Assembly: GCF_030656345.1 (NCBI RefSeq) | Contig: NZ_JAUSNR010000023.1 | Location: 210,194 to 274,193 of the forward strand | Origin: Pseudotabrizicola sp. | GTDB taxonomy: Bacteria; Pseudomonadota; Alphaproteobacteria; Rhodobacterales; Rhodobacteraceae | Length of the DNA: 64,000 nucleotides | Reading direction: 5' to 3' | Shown here: positions 42,801 through 50,702 of the stretch, piece after piece | How the letters are laid out: every line of letters begins with the position of its first letter | Position numbering within the stretch: position 1 is the first letter of the stretch | The notes under the pieces: model-generated | Told to the model about the DNA's origin: nothing | Seen by the model: only the letters and a program-made list of their open reading frames with translations | The model's database searches: none | Made by a program: the position numbers and the translations under genes

Positions 42801-43037
42801 AACGGTGCGCCGGGCATGGCTGCGGGCGGCTATGTCGGGCAGGGCGGCGGTAGCGCCCCTGTGGGCGGGAATGTCACCTTTGCGCCGGTGATCGATGCCC
42901 GGGGATCGCAAGATCCGGCAGCGGTCGAGCAGGCTGCGCGGCGCGGCATGGCACTGGCGCTGGACGAATACCGCCGCACCGGTCTGCCCAATGACATCCA
43001 GCGCAGCCTCGACAGCCCCAGTGTGAGGCGGTTCTGA
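39882..43037 (+). CDS. Tape measure protein
   Basis: 1051 aa, by position and composition the tail length tape measure. Long helical Ala-rich regions, hydrophobic segments in the middle (NLATLAVIGMGAAAVQWM), charged coiled coil around residues 780-860, and a Gly-rich C-terminus (GGGLFGGGLFGGGGAGG) ending in FVVNARATRRHRTMLEGLN, a common tape measure tail motif. With about 1.5 Å per residue it predicts a tail near 155-160 nm. Confidence 0.93.
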   Translation: MTLRVQGTISINGAQAKAEAKAVAGELRKVGADATGMGQGAREAGSGVRVLGTGSKAAAADLRALAAAEKQAAADAANVGASHSAGAAGVASLTEQVNELGTASNMVAGSLDAASGAGAEMAAIAQMVRASIHPVVEEYHALQSALQQVVAYEQIGAISMREASLVHDRVARGLTELTARMEAAGISIDGTTVAMRRQDTTVQQLINRTTGMKSASEGAIADHLRHGQALDDLRARYNPLFAVTRQYELELRDIAEAERLGAISTAEAATARERAGRALIAMPGQLGQVGASSRTAAAYVGNLGFQLNDIGMMMSMGQSPFMLMMQQGPQVVQVFDQMRSAGMKIGPAFAQAFTTMLSPANLATLAVIGMGAAAVQWMTAGRAEAKSMADAMGDLSSQVGVYQSAAREAESSTSDLEKRFGTASKEARTLLLELKRLEGARALRASGLAFGSVKGDLGLSLGGAASGFGADLKIIAQTFGLDMKVALERDATAAVRNAMQEFNRSQFVIDPNDRLTRMSAAMTSLVEQTRQAVDLDGKRTEAEEELLAILVEQNLALLEQTALRNEDNGRFPGFRAAQEALDYRLQEEIAIRASVAAGREMIATLQAEGRARSLVAMFGRDSELAAQSRLAVERGLVAAQLQSEGIVGAVAAQVLAAWDNAKGFKVETAAFADLLARAHDSVVALAASAPGGGWLSGAIDDAAKLAITLYDAAVQVNNLRGIQQRLAAEGKVSSGRGGDPRTSNQQGYGEFKYTGPALDVNNNIIPKKDRGGAGGDAAAKEAKKERDAVLDLIKTLEREIELERELDPVKRQMIQYREQMTAATQAERDKVEELIIQREREKAATESLKWAQEQTGDALVDALMGGADAGERLIETLKRAALQALLLGNGPLAGLFGGGLFGGGLFGGGGAGGLGSLLGGGDLFANIGGLAGGGMVYGAGGPTDDKVPRWLSPGEFVVNARATRRHRTMLEGLNGAPGMAAGGYVGQGGGSAPVGGNVTFAPVIDARGSQDPAAVEQAARRGMALALDEYRRTGLPNDIQRSLDSPSVRRF

Positions 43038-43699
43038 TGGCGGTGTCTTTCCCTTTGCCCTTTGCCGACTGGATCGGAAAGCTGCCGATATCATCCATGG
43101 CCTTTGACCCTGTCGAGCATGTCGTGGCCGACATGACGGGCGAAGGCGAATGGCTGACCGACGATGTGGCCCCGATGCTTTGGGAAGGCTCGGTCACGCT
43201 CGGCCGGATGCTGCAGGGCGAGGCCGATCACGCCTCGATCATGATGGATCTGCTGCGACCTGCGGGTCGCATGTTCTGGGCCTTTGACATCCGCCGCCCG
43301 TTCCCTGCGGCCGACCCGGGCGGGCTGGTCCTTGGCGCATCGGCCCCGGTGATCTCGGCCCTGCCTGCGGGCAGCCGCGAAATAGCTCTTTCGGGCTTGC
43401 CCGCAGGCTATGTGCTGCGCCGGGGCGATTATCTGGGCTTCAGCTATGGCGGCGGACGCCGTGCGTTGCACCGGCTGGCTGATGCGCAGGTGGTGGCCAG
43501 TGGCGCGGGCGTTACACCGGCGTTCGAGCTGTCAACGCTGATCCGGCCGGGTGCCGTCGTGGGTGCGCCGGTCTCGCTGATCCGGCCGGCCATCCCGGTC
43601 ATGCGTGAGCCGGGCAGCGTGGTGCCGGGCGAGAGCCGGTCGCGCATCACCAGCGGTTTTACCTTTCGTTTTAAACAGACCCTGGCGGTGATCGCGTGA
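43037..43699 (+). CDS. Distal tail / minor tail protein
   Basis: 220 aa. FPLPFADWIGKLPISSMAFDPVEHVVADMTGEG followed by ITLGRM-like TLGRMLQGEADHASIMMDLLRPAGRMFWAFDIRRPF is typical of the first baseplate gene after the tape measure in RcapMu-type and GTA-type tails. Shares its first base with the tape measure stop. Confidence 0.8.
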   Translation: MAVSFPLPFADWIGKLPISSMAFDPVEHVVADMTGEGEWLTDDVAPMLWEGSVTLGRMLQGEADHASIMMDLLRPAGRMFWAFDIRRPFPAADPGGLVLGASAPVISALPAGSREIALSGLPAGYVLRRGDYLGFSYGGGRRALHRLADAQVVASGAGVTPAFELSTLIRPGAVVGAPVSLIRPAIPVMREPGSVVPGESRSRITSGFTFRFKQTLAVIA

Positions 43700-44382
43700 A
43701 GCTGTTCGACAGTGCAACCAGCGCCTATCTGGCGCGGCGTGCGGGCAACACTGCCCGGGTGCTGATCCGGATCTGGGCCGAGAACCGGACCACGTCCGAG
43801 ATCGAATCGCTCGGCCTGTGGGCGGGCGAGCAGGATCAGGAATTTACGATTCGCGGCACGGTGCAGATGTTCTACCGCTCGGCCGGGAAGGTGGACATGG
43901 ACGAGATCATCGCCCAGCCCGGCACCGACGTTTACATGACGTCGGTCACGCTGTCGCCGATTGATGCAAAGGTGCGGGCCATGGTGGGCGGCTATGAGCT
44001 GCGCTTTGCGCCCGTCGAGATCTACCGCGCCCTGTTCTGGCCCGAGACCGGAGAACTGGTGGCAGAGCCGGTGCGGCTGTTCAAGGGCTGGATCGACCGG
44101 ATGCCCACCGACCTGCCCGAGGTGGGAGAGTCGGCCGAGCTGAAGGTGTCACTCGCCTCGGCCGCGCGGGCGCTGACGCGGACGCTGGCGTTCAAGAAGT
44201 CTGACCCGGCACTGTCGGGCGCGCGGTCGGGCGACCGGTTCAGATGCTATACAGATGTCGGATCTGTGCAGGTGCCATGGGGCGAAAAGCGCGTTGGGAA
44301 TGCTCAGCCCGCGCCTCAAAGGACCTGGGATCCCAACAGCAACCCATTCACCGGCACACCGAGAGAATCGGGGGACAGATGA
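43696..44382 (+). CDS. Baseplate hub-type minor tail protein
   Basis: 228 aa from GTG 43696 (GTGA overlap). ARVLIRIWAENRTTSEIESLGLWAGEQDQEF, VDMDEIIAQPGTDVYMTSVTLSP, and WDPNSNPF near the C-terminus. Resembles the DUF2163-like hub proteins only loosely. ATGA overlap with the following DUF6950 gene. Confidence 0.72.
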   Translation: MKLFDSATSAYLARRAGNTARVLIRIWAENRTTSEIESLGLWAGEQDQEFTIRGTVQMFYRSAGKVDMDEIIAQPGTDVYMTSVTLSPIDAKVRAMVGGYELRFAPVEIYRALFWPETGELVAEPVRLFKGWIDRMPTDLPEVGESAELKVSLASAARALTRTLAFKKSDPALSGARSGDRFRCYTDVGSVQVPWGEKRVGNAQPAPQRTWDPNSNPFTGTPRESGDR

Positions 44383-44789
44383 CACGTCGTCCGGACTGGC
44401 AGGCACGGCTGACCGGCTATCTCATCGGCTGCGCGCGCGCGCCCTATCAGCTGGGCCAGCATGATTGCGCGCTGTTCGCAGCCGGCGCGGTCGAGGCGGT
44501 GACGGGCAGCGACCCCGCGTATGCGTGGCGGGGCCGCTACGCTACCAAGGCCGAGGGCTTCCGCGCGCTGAAAAGGGCTGGCCATACTGATCACATCGCG
44601 GCCACCGCCGCTGCCTTGCCCGAGATCGACCCCGTCTTCGCCGCCCCCGGCGACATCGCCTGCGTCGCGGATCCGCAAGCCGGGGGACTGGTTCTTGGCG
44701 TGGTGCAGGGCGAGTTGATCTATGTGCTTCGCGAGGACGGGCTTGGGCTGTTGCCCCATGCAGCGATGCAGCGGGCCTTCCGGACATGA
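44379..44789 (+). CDS. DUF6950 / NlpC-P60-like tail peptidase
   Basis: 136 aa from ATG 44379. QLGQHDCALFAAGAVEAVTG has the catalytic-type Cys of a papain/NlpC fold, and APGDIACVADPQAGGLVLGVVQG gives the following strand; a His is not as obvious. In GTA and lambda-like tails this slot encodes a peptidoglycan hydrolase assisting DNA entry. Overlaps both neighbours. Confidence 0.8.
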   Translation: MTRRPDWQARLTGYLIGCARAPYQLGQHDCALFAAGAVEAVTGSDPAYAWRGRYATKAEGFRALKRAGHTDHIAATAAALPEIDPVFAAPGDIACVADPQAGGLVLGVVQGELIYVLREDGLGLLPHAAMQRAFRT

Positions 44790-47700
44790 GGTATCTGGCG
44801 CTCCTGTCGATCTTCCTGATGCTGTGCGCCTCGCCCGCCGACGCGGCGGTCATTGGCGCGGCAATTTCGGCAATCGCGGGCGCGTTCGCCGGGGCCTCGG
44901 CGGCCGTGATGGTCGTCGGTCGACTGCTTTTGTCGGTCGCCATCTCGGCCTATCAGAAGCGCCGGATGAAGAAGAAGATGGCGCAGCGCCAGTCCGGGAT
45001 CACCACCCAGTTCCTCGGCACCGGCGGCACCACGCCACTGACCGTCATCGTCGGCCGCTATGCGACCAACGGCCATCTGGAAGCGCCGCAGATGAGCCAT
45101 GACGGCGATGGCAAGCCCAATGTCTGGCTGACCTATGTCATCGGCCTTGGCGATCTGCCCGGAATCGTGCCGACCGGGCGGGTGGTGATCAATGACCGCT
45201 GGTACACCATCACCTCCGCTGAAAACCCGAGCTGGCCGGGCTATGGCTTTGCCGTCGACGCCGAGATCGGCGGCTATGCGCTGTTCCGGTTCCGCACCGG
45301 CTATGAGACCACGGCGGATGCCTGGCTGATCAGTAAATACGGGACCGATCCGGAACGGCCATGGTTGCCGGACATGATCGGGCGCGGCATTCCGCAGGCG
45401 ATTGTCAATCTCTACCGCGATGCCGACCGCTTCCCGGGCGAGCCGCGCCTGCGGTTTGAGGTGATGGGCCTCCCGCTTTACGATCCGCGCCGCGACAGCA
45501 GTGTCGGCGGCACCGGGGCGCAGCGCTGGAGCGCCCCTTCGACATGGGAGTCGACCGACAATCCCAAGGTCATCGAGTACAACATCCATCGCGGGATCAA
45601 CATCTACGGCTTCGGGATCTGGGGCAACCGCGCCCGGGCGGAAGAGCTGCCGCTGGCAAACTGGTTCGCTGCGATGAATGCCTGCGATGTGCTGATCGAC
45701 AACGGCGCAGGCGGCACGGAAAAGGCGTATGTCTTCGGTTTTGAGTTCTCGCTCGACACGCCGCCGGCCCAGATCATTGACGAGATCAACCGCTCCTGCG
45801 GCGGCGAGACGGTCGAGGTCGGCGGTGTCTGGAAGACCCGCGTGGGCGGCGTCGGCCTGCCGGTCTATTTCCTGACCGATGGCGACATCATCGTCACCCG
45901 CCCACAGGAGCTGGACCCGTTCCCCGGACTGGACGCCACCTTCAATGCCTTCAGCTGCTCTTTCCCCGACCCTGACATCCTGTGGGAGGCGCGCGAGTCG
46001 CCGCCCTTGACCAATGCCACCTGGGAGCTTGAGGACGGCATTCTGGACTATGACGAGGATCTGGAGGCCTTCGTGCGCCGCCCGCGCCGCCTGCTGCGCG
46101 ACGTGTCATTGCCCGGCGTGTCAAACCCGCGCCAGGTGCAGCGGCTCATCTCGGCCATGGCGCGCGAGGGGCGCAAGCGCATCTCGCATGTGCTGACCCT
46201 GACGCCCGAAGCGCTGGCGCTGGAGCCGCTGGACGCGGTGGCCTGGACATCGGCCCGCAATGGCTATGAGGGCAAAATCTTTGACGTGGTTTTGACTGCC
46301 GATCCGATCACCACGCTGCGCCCGCGCATCGGGCTGCTGGAAGCGGATCCATCCGACTATACACCGCCGCCCTATGTGCCGCTACCGGTGCCCTCGACCA
46401 GCAACCCGGCCTTCACGCCCCGCTCTGTGACTGGCTTTGCGGTCGAGCCCTACACGATTTCGAATGGCGCCGGCATGCCGCGCCGTCCCGCGTTGCGCCT
46501 GAGCTGGAATGGGGTGGCAATGCAAGAGGCCGATGCGATCGTCTGGGAGGTCCGGCTTGCGGCGACCGACGCCATCGTGGCGCAGGGATCGGAACAGCAC
46601 CCGATCGTTGGGGCTGCCATTGTCAGCGGATTGCTACCCGATACCGACTATGGCGTTCGCGCCATTCCCGTCAGCGACCGGCCATCCGTCTACACCCCGC
46701 TTTTGCCGGTCAGGACGCCTGATGTCCGACTGGATATCGACGAACTGGCGCAATCTGTCCGGGACACCATTGATGCTGCCGCCGAGGAAGCAGCATCTGC
46801 AGCGGGCATTGACGCCGTGATGGTTCTGCCGGAGGCAGCCACCAGACTGGATCAGATCGTGCTGAAAAAGCCGGAAATGGTCCTCTACCGCTGGACTGGC
46901 ACAACCTGGTCGACACAGATCTATGCTGAGCCTCAGCCGGGCTCGATCGGCATCGCGCAATTCGCATCCGGCGTGCGGCCAGTTGAAATCTTGGCCGCGC
47001 TGCCCAGTACCGGCAACACCGACGGCCGGACGGTCTTTCTGACTACCAACGGCAAAACCTATCGCTGGACGGCAGGGGCTTGGACGGCTTCGGTCGCGTC
47101 TGTTGATGTGACCGGCCAGCTGACCGATGCGCAGATCGCAGCTGTTGCGGCCGCGAAGGTCACAGGGCAAATCACCCAGACCCAGATCACCGACGGATCG
47201 ATCAGCACGTCAAAGATCGCAGCGGCGGCAATCGTGGCCGACAAGATCGGGGCCGGAGCGATTGTCGCTGACAAGATCGCCGCGAACGCGATCACCGCCG
47301 CCAAGATCGGGGCCGGTCAGATCACGGCTGGCAAGATTGCAGCCGGTGCGGTGACAGCCGATGAGATCGCGGCCAATGCGATCACGACAGGCAAGATTGC
47401 GGCAGGCGCTGTGACGGCGAGTCAAATAGCTGCAGGGGAGATTACCGCTTCCAAGCTGGCGATCACCGACGCGACCAATCTGCTGCGGGACGGCGAATTC
47501 TACGACCCTGCTGACTGGATTTTGACCGGCACGTCGTTTTCGTTCATCAGCAGCGCAGGTTCACCGTTTACCACAAGCAAAGTTGCAGTCCTGAATGGCG
47601 ATGCCGCCAGCTTTGCCTTTCTTCGCTCAGGGTTGTTCCCGGTGAAGCCCGGAGACTTGCTGCAGGTCATCGGCAGCGCGCGGGTTTCGGCGGGCGCTGG

Positions 47701-48586
47701 CGGCTGCTACGTCGATTTTCTTTTCTATGATCAGGATGAAGCGAACGCAGAGCAGGTTCTTGGAAGCCCGGTGATCACCAGCGGGTCGGTCACTGAGTTT
47801 TCGACACCCGTGACCGTGCCAGCTGGCAAGTCTCTGGCCCGCTTCCGACTGGTCAAGGTGAACACCGGGGCCACTCAGGTCCGGTTTGGTGGCATCAAGG
47901 TTTTGCGCCGGTTGGCAGGGGAGCTGATTGTCGATGGCTCGATCACCGCCGCCAAGATCGGCGCAGGTCAGATCGTGGCAAACAGCCTTGCAGCCAGCTC
48001 TGTCGTGGCAAGCAAGATCGCCACCGGGGCAGTGACGGCAGAAAAACTGGACACGGAGTCCTTGGCTGTAGCGGGTCTTGCAAGTTTTGGCGGCGATCTA
48101 AAGTCCCTGGACTATGCTGCGGGCACCAGCGGATGGAGCATAAAGAACGATGGGACCGCAGAATTCGGGACCATCCATCTGAGAGAAGGCGCGGTAACCG
48201 AATACGTAAATGCCAACACCGCATCAGCGATAACCATTTCGTCCTTTTCAACCGACACTGTCATACAGACCGTCGTGCTGAACAGAGTTGCTAAGCCGAC
48301 CCAGCTGATCTTTTCCGTCGAGGCCGAAACGCTGACCGATGGTCAGACCCAAGTTGTATTTTTGTTCATCTATCGGGGCTCTGTTTTGGTGGGAACCAGT
48401 GCTGGGTACGGCATCCTTACCAACTCGATAAAGGCCAACAAGGTATACAGCGCCTCTATCGGGATTGACACTTACCTTGGAGAGGGCAGCACAACATACA
48501 CCCTGAGAGCGCGCCTGGATGCGTGGGGGAGGGGGTCAGCAGTCCTCACAAACAGGTTCCTTCAAGCGCAACAGTTCAAAAGGTGA
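44786..48586 (+). CDS. Tail tip / host specificity protein (gpJ-like)
   Basis: 1266 aa. N-terminus hydrophobic (MRYLALLSIFLMLCASPADA and IAGAFAGASAAVMVVGRLLLS), then tip-attachment region with PLTVIVGRYATNGHL, WLTYVIGLGDLPG and VEVGGVWKTRVGG. Fibronectin-like part around 560-640. Residues 810-889 are eight decapeptide repeats (KIGAGAIVAD type, DNA 47213-47452), with further units at about 47950-48060. The C-terminal domain (TAEFGTIHLREGAV) binds the receptor by analogy with lambda J. Lower GC in the last 500 bases. Confidence 0.87.
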   Translation: MRYLALLSIFLMLCASPADAAVIGAAISAIAGAFAGASAAVMVVGRLLLSVAISAYQKRRMKKKMAQRQSGITTQFLGTGGTTPLTVIVGRYATNGHLEAPQMSHDGDGKPNVWLTYVIGLGDLPGIVPTGRVVINDRWYTITSAENPSWPGYGFAVDAEIGGYALFRFRTGYETTADAWLISKYGTDPERPWLPDMIGRGIPQAIVNLYRDADRFPGEPRLRFEVMGLPLYDPRRDSSVGGTGAQRWSAPSTWESTDNPKVIEYNIHRGINIYGFGIWGNRARAEELPLANWFAAMNACDVLIDNGAGGTEKAYVFGFEFSLDTPPAQIIDEINRSCGGETVEVGGVWKTRVGGVGLPVYFLTDGDIIVTRPQELDPFPGLDATFNAFSCSFPDPDILWEARESPPLTNATWELEDGILDYDEDLEAFVRRPRRLLRDVSLPGVSNPRQVQRLISAMAREGRKRISHVLTLTPEALALEPLDAVAWTSARNGYEGKIFDVVLTADPITTLRPRIGLLEADPSDYTPPPYVPLPVPSTSNPAFTPRSVTGFAVEPYTISNGAGMPRRPALRLSWNGVAMQEADAIVWEVRLAATDAIVAQGSEQHPIVGAAIVSGLLPDTDYGVRAIPVSDRPSVYTPLLPVRTPDVRLDIDELAQSVRDTIDAAAEEAASAAGIDAVMVLPEAATRLDQIVLKKPEMVLYRWTGTTWSTQIYAEPQPGSIGIAQFASGVRPVEILAALPSTGNTDGRTVFLTTNGKTYRWTAGAWTASVASVDVTGQLTDAQIAAVAAAKVTGQITQTQITDGSISTSKIAAAAIVADKIGAGAIVADKIAANAITAAKIGAGQITAGKIAAGAVTADEIAANAITTGKIAAGAVTASQIAAGEITASKLAITDATNLLRDGEFYDPADWILTGTSFSFISSAGSPFTTSKVAVLNGDAASFAFLRSGLFPVKPGDLLQVIGSARVSAGAGGCYVDFLFYDQDEANAEQVLGSPVITSGSVTEFSTPVTVPAGKSLARFRLVKVNTGATQVRFGGIKVLRRLAGELIVDGSITAAKIGAGQIVANSLAASSVVASKIATGAVTAEKLDTESLAVAGLASFGGDLKSLDYAAGTSGWSIKNDGTAEFGTIHLREGAVTEYVNANTASAITISSFSTDTVIQTVVLNRVAKPTQLIFSVEAETLTDGQTQVVFLFIYRGSVLVGTSAGYGILTNSIKANKVYSASIGIDTYLGEGSTTYTLRARLDAWGRGSAVLTNRFLQAQQFKR
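47213..47452 (+). repeat. Eight 30-bp units coding a decapeptide repeat in tail tip
   Basis: Eight consecutive 30-base units encode KIAAAAIVAD, KIGAGAIVAD, KIAANAITAA, KIGAGQITAG, KIAAGAVTAD, EIAANAITTG, KIAAGAVTAS, QIAAGEITAS. Three degenerate units recur near 47950-48060 (KIGAGQIVAN, SVVASKIATGAV). Such hydrophobic-periodic repeats form trimeric fibrous stalks in phage fibres, and unit number could vary by slippage. Confidence 0.88.
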
Positions 48587-48591
48587 AGGGC

Positions 48592-49218
48592 ATGGAAAGG
48601 TATGCAATTGTGGATTTCAACGGCCAAATTCATTCCATTATGGTTGTTGGTTCATCTGCCCCCCCCATTGTCGGCGCTGAATTGGTGGCCGTGTGGTGCC
48701 CAGAAACCGACGTTAAAGACGACACCCATTACTTTGATTCCGAAGGGTTCGTAGAATATCCTCCTAAACCGGGGCAATGGGCGGCATTCGACTTCGCTGC
48801 AAAGCAGTGGTTTGACCCACGAACGCCTGACTTTCTTGCAGATGAGCTGGCGCAGATCAAAAGGAGCGCCAACCTGAAAATCTTGGCGGTGATCAAGTCG
48901 ATCCGTGCCTCCATGATCACAGACCTGCCTGGTCAGGAAATGATCTACCTGCGCAAGGAGGCGGAGGCCCGCGCCTATGTTGCCGATCCGGCCCCAGACA
49001 TGACGAACTATCCGCTGATGGTAAGGGAGATCGGCATCACCGCGCCGACGGCAGGCGAGCTGGCTCAGGTCTGGCTCTATATGGCAAATCAGCTGATGTC
49101 CGTTGCGGGGCTGCTTGAGGCAGTCCGACTCAGCGCCTCAGCCCTGCTGGAGGGGGCAACCACCGAAGCTGAAGTTGATATGGTTCGAGATGGGCTTCTG
49201 GCCCAGATGGGGGTGTGA
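48592..49218 (+). CDS. Tail fibre assembly-like protein
   Basis: 208 aa, starting MERYAIVDFNGQIHSIMVVG, then VWCPETDVKDDTHYF and a helical C-terminus (SANLKILAVIKSIRASMITDLPGQEMIYLRKEAEARAY) of the type found in DUF4376/tail fibre chaperone proteins. Follows the tail tip gene by 5 bases with AGGTGAAGGG as ribosome site. Lower GC than the structural genes, suggesting exchange of the host-range module. Confidence 0.75.
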   Translation: MERYAIVDFNGQIHSIMVVGSSAPPIVGAELVAVWCPETDVKDDTHYFDSEGFVEYPPKPGQWAAFDFAAKQWFDPRTPDFLADELAQIKRSANLKILAVIKSIRASMITDLPGQEMIYLRKEAEARAYVADPAPDMTNYPLMVREIGITAPTAGELAQVWLYMANQLMSVAGLLEAVRLSASALLEGATTEAEVDMVRDGLLAQMGV

Positions 49219-49560
49219 ATGAAAGCCATGCCCCGCCCGCTCTACATCATCTTCAGGGTTCTTCATGATCTGGTGGCTGTCGGATCGCGCTTGATCAACG
49301 CGGCCGGCTATGAGGGCTCCACGCATGATACCCTGAGTTCAAGGTCATACTTTGACGGCCATACCTATCCGGAATGGGCGCGGCGGCGGCGGTTCATCAA
49401 TCGGCTGTTCTTCTGGCAGGAAGACCATTGCCGGGCTGACTACCTCTACGGCCTGGAACAAGCCCGGAAGAAGCTTGAGAGGCACGAGGCGCTGATGCGC
49501 CTCGAAGGCCACAGATCCCCCACACAAGCCGTAGGAGGAGCGCAGTGCAGGCAGCTTTGA
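49219..49560 (+). CDS. Hypothetical phage protein after tail fibre
   Basis: 113 aa. MPRPLYIIFRVLHDLVAVGSRLIN then a basic Arg-rich part (WARRRRFINRLFFWQEDHCRADYLYGLEQARKKLERHEALMRLEG). Possibly membrane-associated N-terminus. Starts directly after the previous stop. No family recognised. Confidence 0.62.
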   Translation: MKAMPRPLYIIFRVLHDLVAVGSRLINAAGYEGSTHDTLSSRSYFDGHTYPEWARRRRFINRLFFWQEDHCRADYLYGLEQARKKLERHEALMRLEGHRSPTQAVGGAQCRQL

Positions 49561-49587
49561 CGCTGTCTTTGAGACGAGGATGAATGA

Positions 49588-49618
49588 CCGGGGGGCAGCG
49601 CGTCAACGCACCCCCCGG
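49588..49618. terminator. Strong GC hairpin after tail genes
   Basis: CCGGGGGG (49588-49595) and CCCCCCGG (49611-49618) form an 8-bp GC-only stem with a 15-nt loop. It separates the tail operon from the methylase gene. No U-tract follows, so termination would be partial or Rho-assisted. Confidence 0.6.
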
Positions 49619-49711
49619 TTCGGGGAGACAGTCAAGAACCCCCGCCGACCAGCTAAACCTTTTGGCCGCATCCGCCCGCTTCCGGGCAGCGCCTACAAGG
49701 ACCCGATTCGA

Positions 49712-50515
49712 ATGAATGACCAAACGAAATTTTCCATCCAGCCCGTTCGCCCCATCGCGCCGTGGCTGGGTGGGAAGCGCAACCTCGCCAAGCGCATCTG
49801 CGCCCTGATCGATGCCGATCAGCACGTCACCTATGCCGAACCCTTTGTCGGGATGGGGGGCATTTTCCTGCGACGGACATCGCGTCCACGGGCAGAGGTG
49901 ATCAACGACGCGCAGCGCGACGTCTACAACCTGTTCCGGGTGCTCCAGGAGCACTACGTGGCCTTCCTCGATCTGCTGCGATTCCAGATCACCACGCAGG
50001 CAAACTTCAACCGGCTGGTGGCGGTCGATCCCGACACGCTGACCGACATGCAGCGCGCGGCGCGGTTCCTGTTCCTGCAGCGGTTGGCCTTCGGCGGCAA
50101 GATCTCTGGCCGGAACTTTGGCTTGGCGGCCGACCGTCCGGCCCGGTTCAACCTGACCACGCTGGAATCGGATCTGGAGGCCCTGCACACGCGGCTGTCG
50201 GGCGTGACCGTGATGTGCATCGACTTCGCCGAGTTCATCCGCCGCGTCGATCACAAGGACGCGCTGTTCTACCTCGATCCGCCCTACTGGGGCTGCGAGA
50301 ACGACTATGGCAAGGCCCTGTTTGGCCGTGATCGGTTCGAGGAAATGGCGGCTTTACTGGCGCGTTTAAAGGGGCGTTTCATCCTGTCTTTAAACGACGT
50401 GCCAGAGGTGCGCGAGATCTTCGCCGCCTTCACGATCGAGGAGGTGATGACGACCTACACGATCGCGGGTAAGGGCGCGCAGCCGGAGCGGCGTGAGTTG
50501 CTGATCAGTGGATGA
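49712..50515 (+). CDS. D12-class DNA adenine methylase at prophage right end
   Basis: 267 aa Dam/T4 Dam-type N6-adenine methyltransferase. N-terminal APWLGGKRNLAKRI, SAM motif FVGMGG (residues 45-50) and catalytic DPPY at 189-192 (LFYLDPPYWGCEN). Placed at the end of the phage where Mu carries mom, so it probably protects phage DNA. A frame upstream to 49580 is open, but it contains the hairpin and lacks coding character. No partner endonuclease nearby. Confidence 0.93.
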   Translation: MNDQTKFSIQPVRPIAPWLGGKRNLAKRICALIDADQHVTYAEPFVGMGGIFLRRTSRPRAEVINDAQRDVYNLFRVLQEHYVAFLDLLRFQITTQANFNRLVAVDPDTLTDMQRAARFLFLQRLAFGGKISGRNFGLAADRPARFNLTTLESDLEALHTRLSGVTVMCIDFAEFIRRVDHKDALFYLDPPYWGCENDYGKALFGRDRFEEMAALLARLKGRFILSLNDVPEVREIFAAFTIEEVMTTYTIAGKGAQPERRELLISG

Positions 50516-50702
50516 GGCGGTGACGCCGATGCGGTTATCGGCTGCGTGATTGTGGCGATTAGTCAGGTCTGTGCCGCTAAACGTTGGTCGAGCACAGACC
50601 AAGCCAGAACTGATCCTCGACCTTTCGGCCTCCGACGGGTTACTAATGGATGAATCAGAGGTCGGAACTGCCCATTGAGGGCAGCGCAATTGGGGGTCTT
50701 GG
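50516..50702. other. Junction region: probable prophage right end
   Basis: 187 bases without a gene. Contains an inverted repeat GGTCTGTGC / GCACAGACC (about 50566-50600) and a CA-ATTGG junction at 50687-50693 that could be the right terminus plus 5-bp target duplication. GC falls from here into the ParB-type gene. Should also hold the promoter of the following operon. Confidence 0.5.

Larger units (their letters stand above)
12061..50515 (+). mobile_element. Mu-like transposable prophage, siphovirus tail (minimum extent)
   Basis: Complete Mu-type gene set: repressor, MuA-type DDE transposase, MuB-type ATPase, GemA, Mor-like activator, lysis genes, gp25-gp30 equivalents, gpG, protease/scaffold, gpT capsid, gp35-37 equivalents, then a lambda-like non-contractile tail instead of the Mu sheath, ending with a DNA adenine methylase in the position of Mu mom. 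Nearly all genes overlap by 1-4 bases on the plus strand. No broken core gene was seen. The coordinates are the outermost genes I assign to it; true ends may be 11242 and 50688 (see findings). Confidence 0.93.

Noticed and set aside
41769..43094. 441-codon minus-strand frame over the tape measure
   Set aside because: Antisense of a repetitive Gly/Ala-rich gene, no domain.
47213..47452. CRISPR-like spaced repeats
   Set aside because: Units are contiguous, in frame and code a protein repeat; no spacers or cas genes.
49580..49711. Longer N-terminus for the right-end methylase
   Set aside because: Contains the GC hairpin and lacks conserved residues; the methylase fold begins at QPVRPIAPWLGGK.
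12042..50674. TGGGCAG at 12042 and its reverse complement ending at 50674 as Mu-type ends
   Set aside because: Only 7 matching bases, flanking 5-mers (AACGG and TTGAG) do not form a target duplication.
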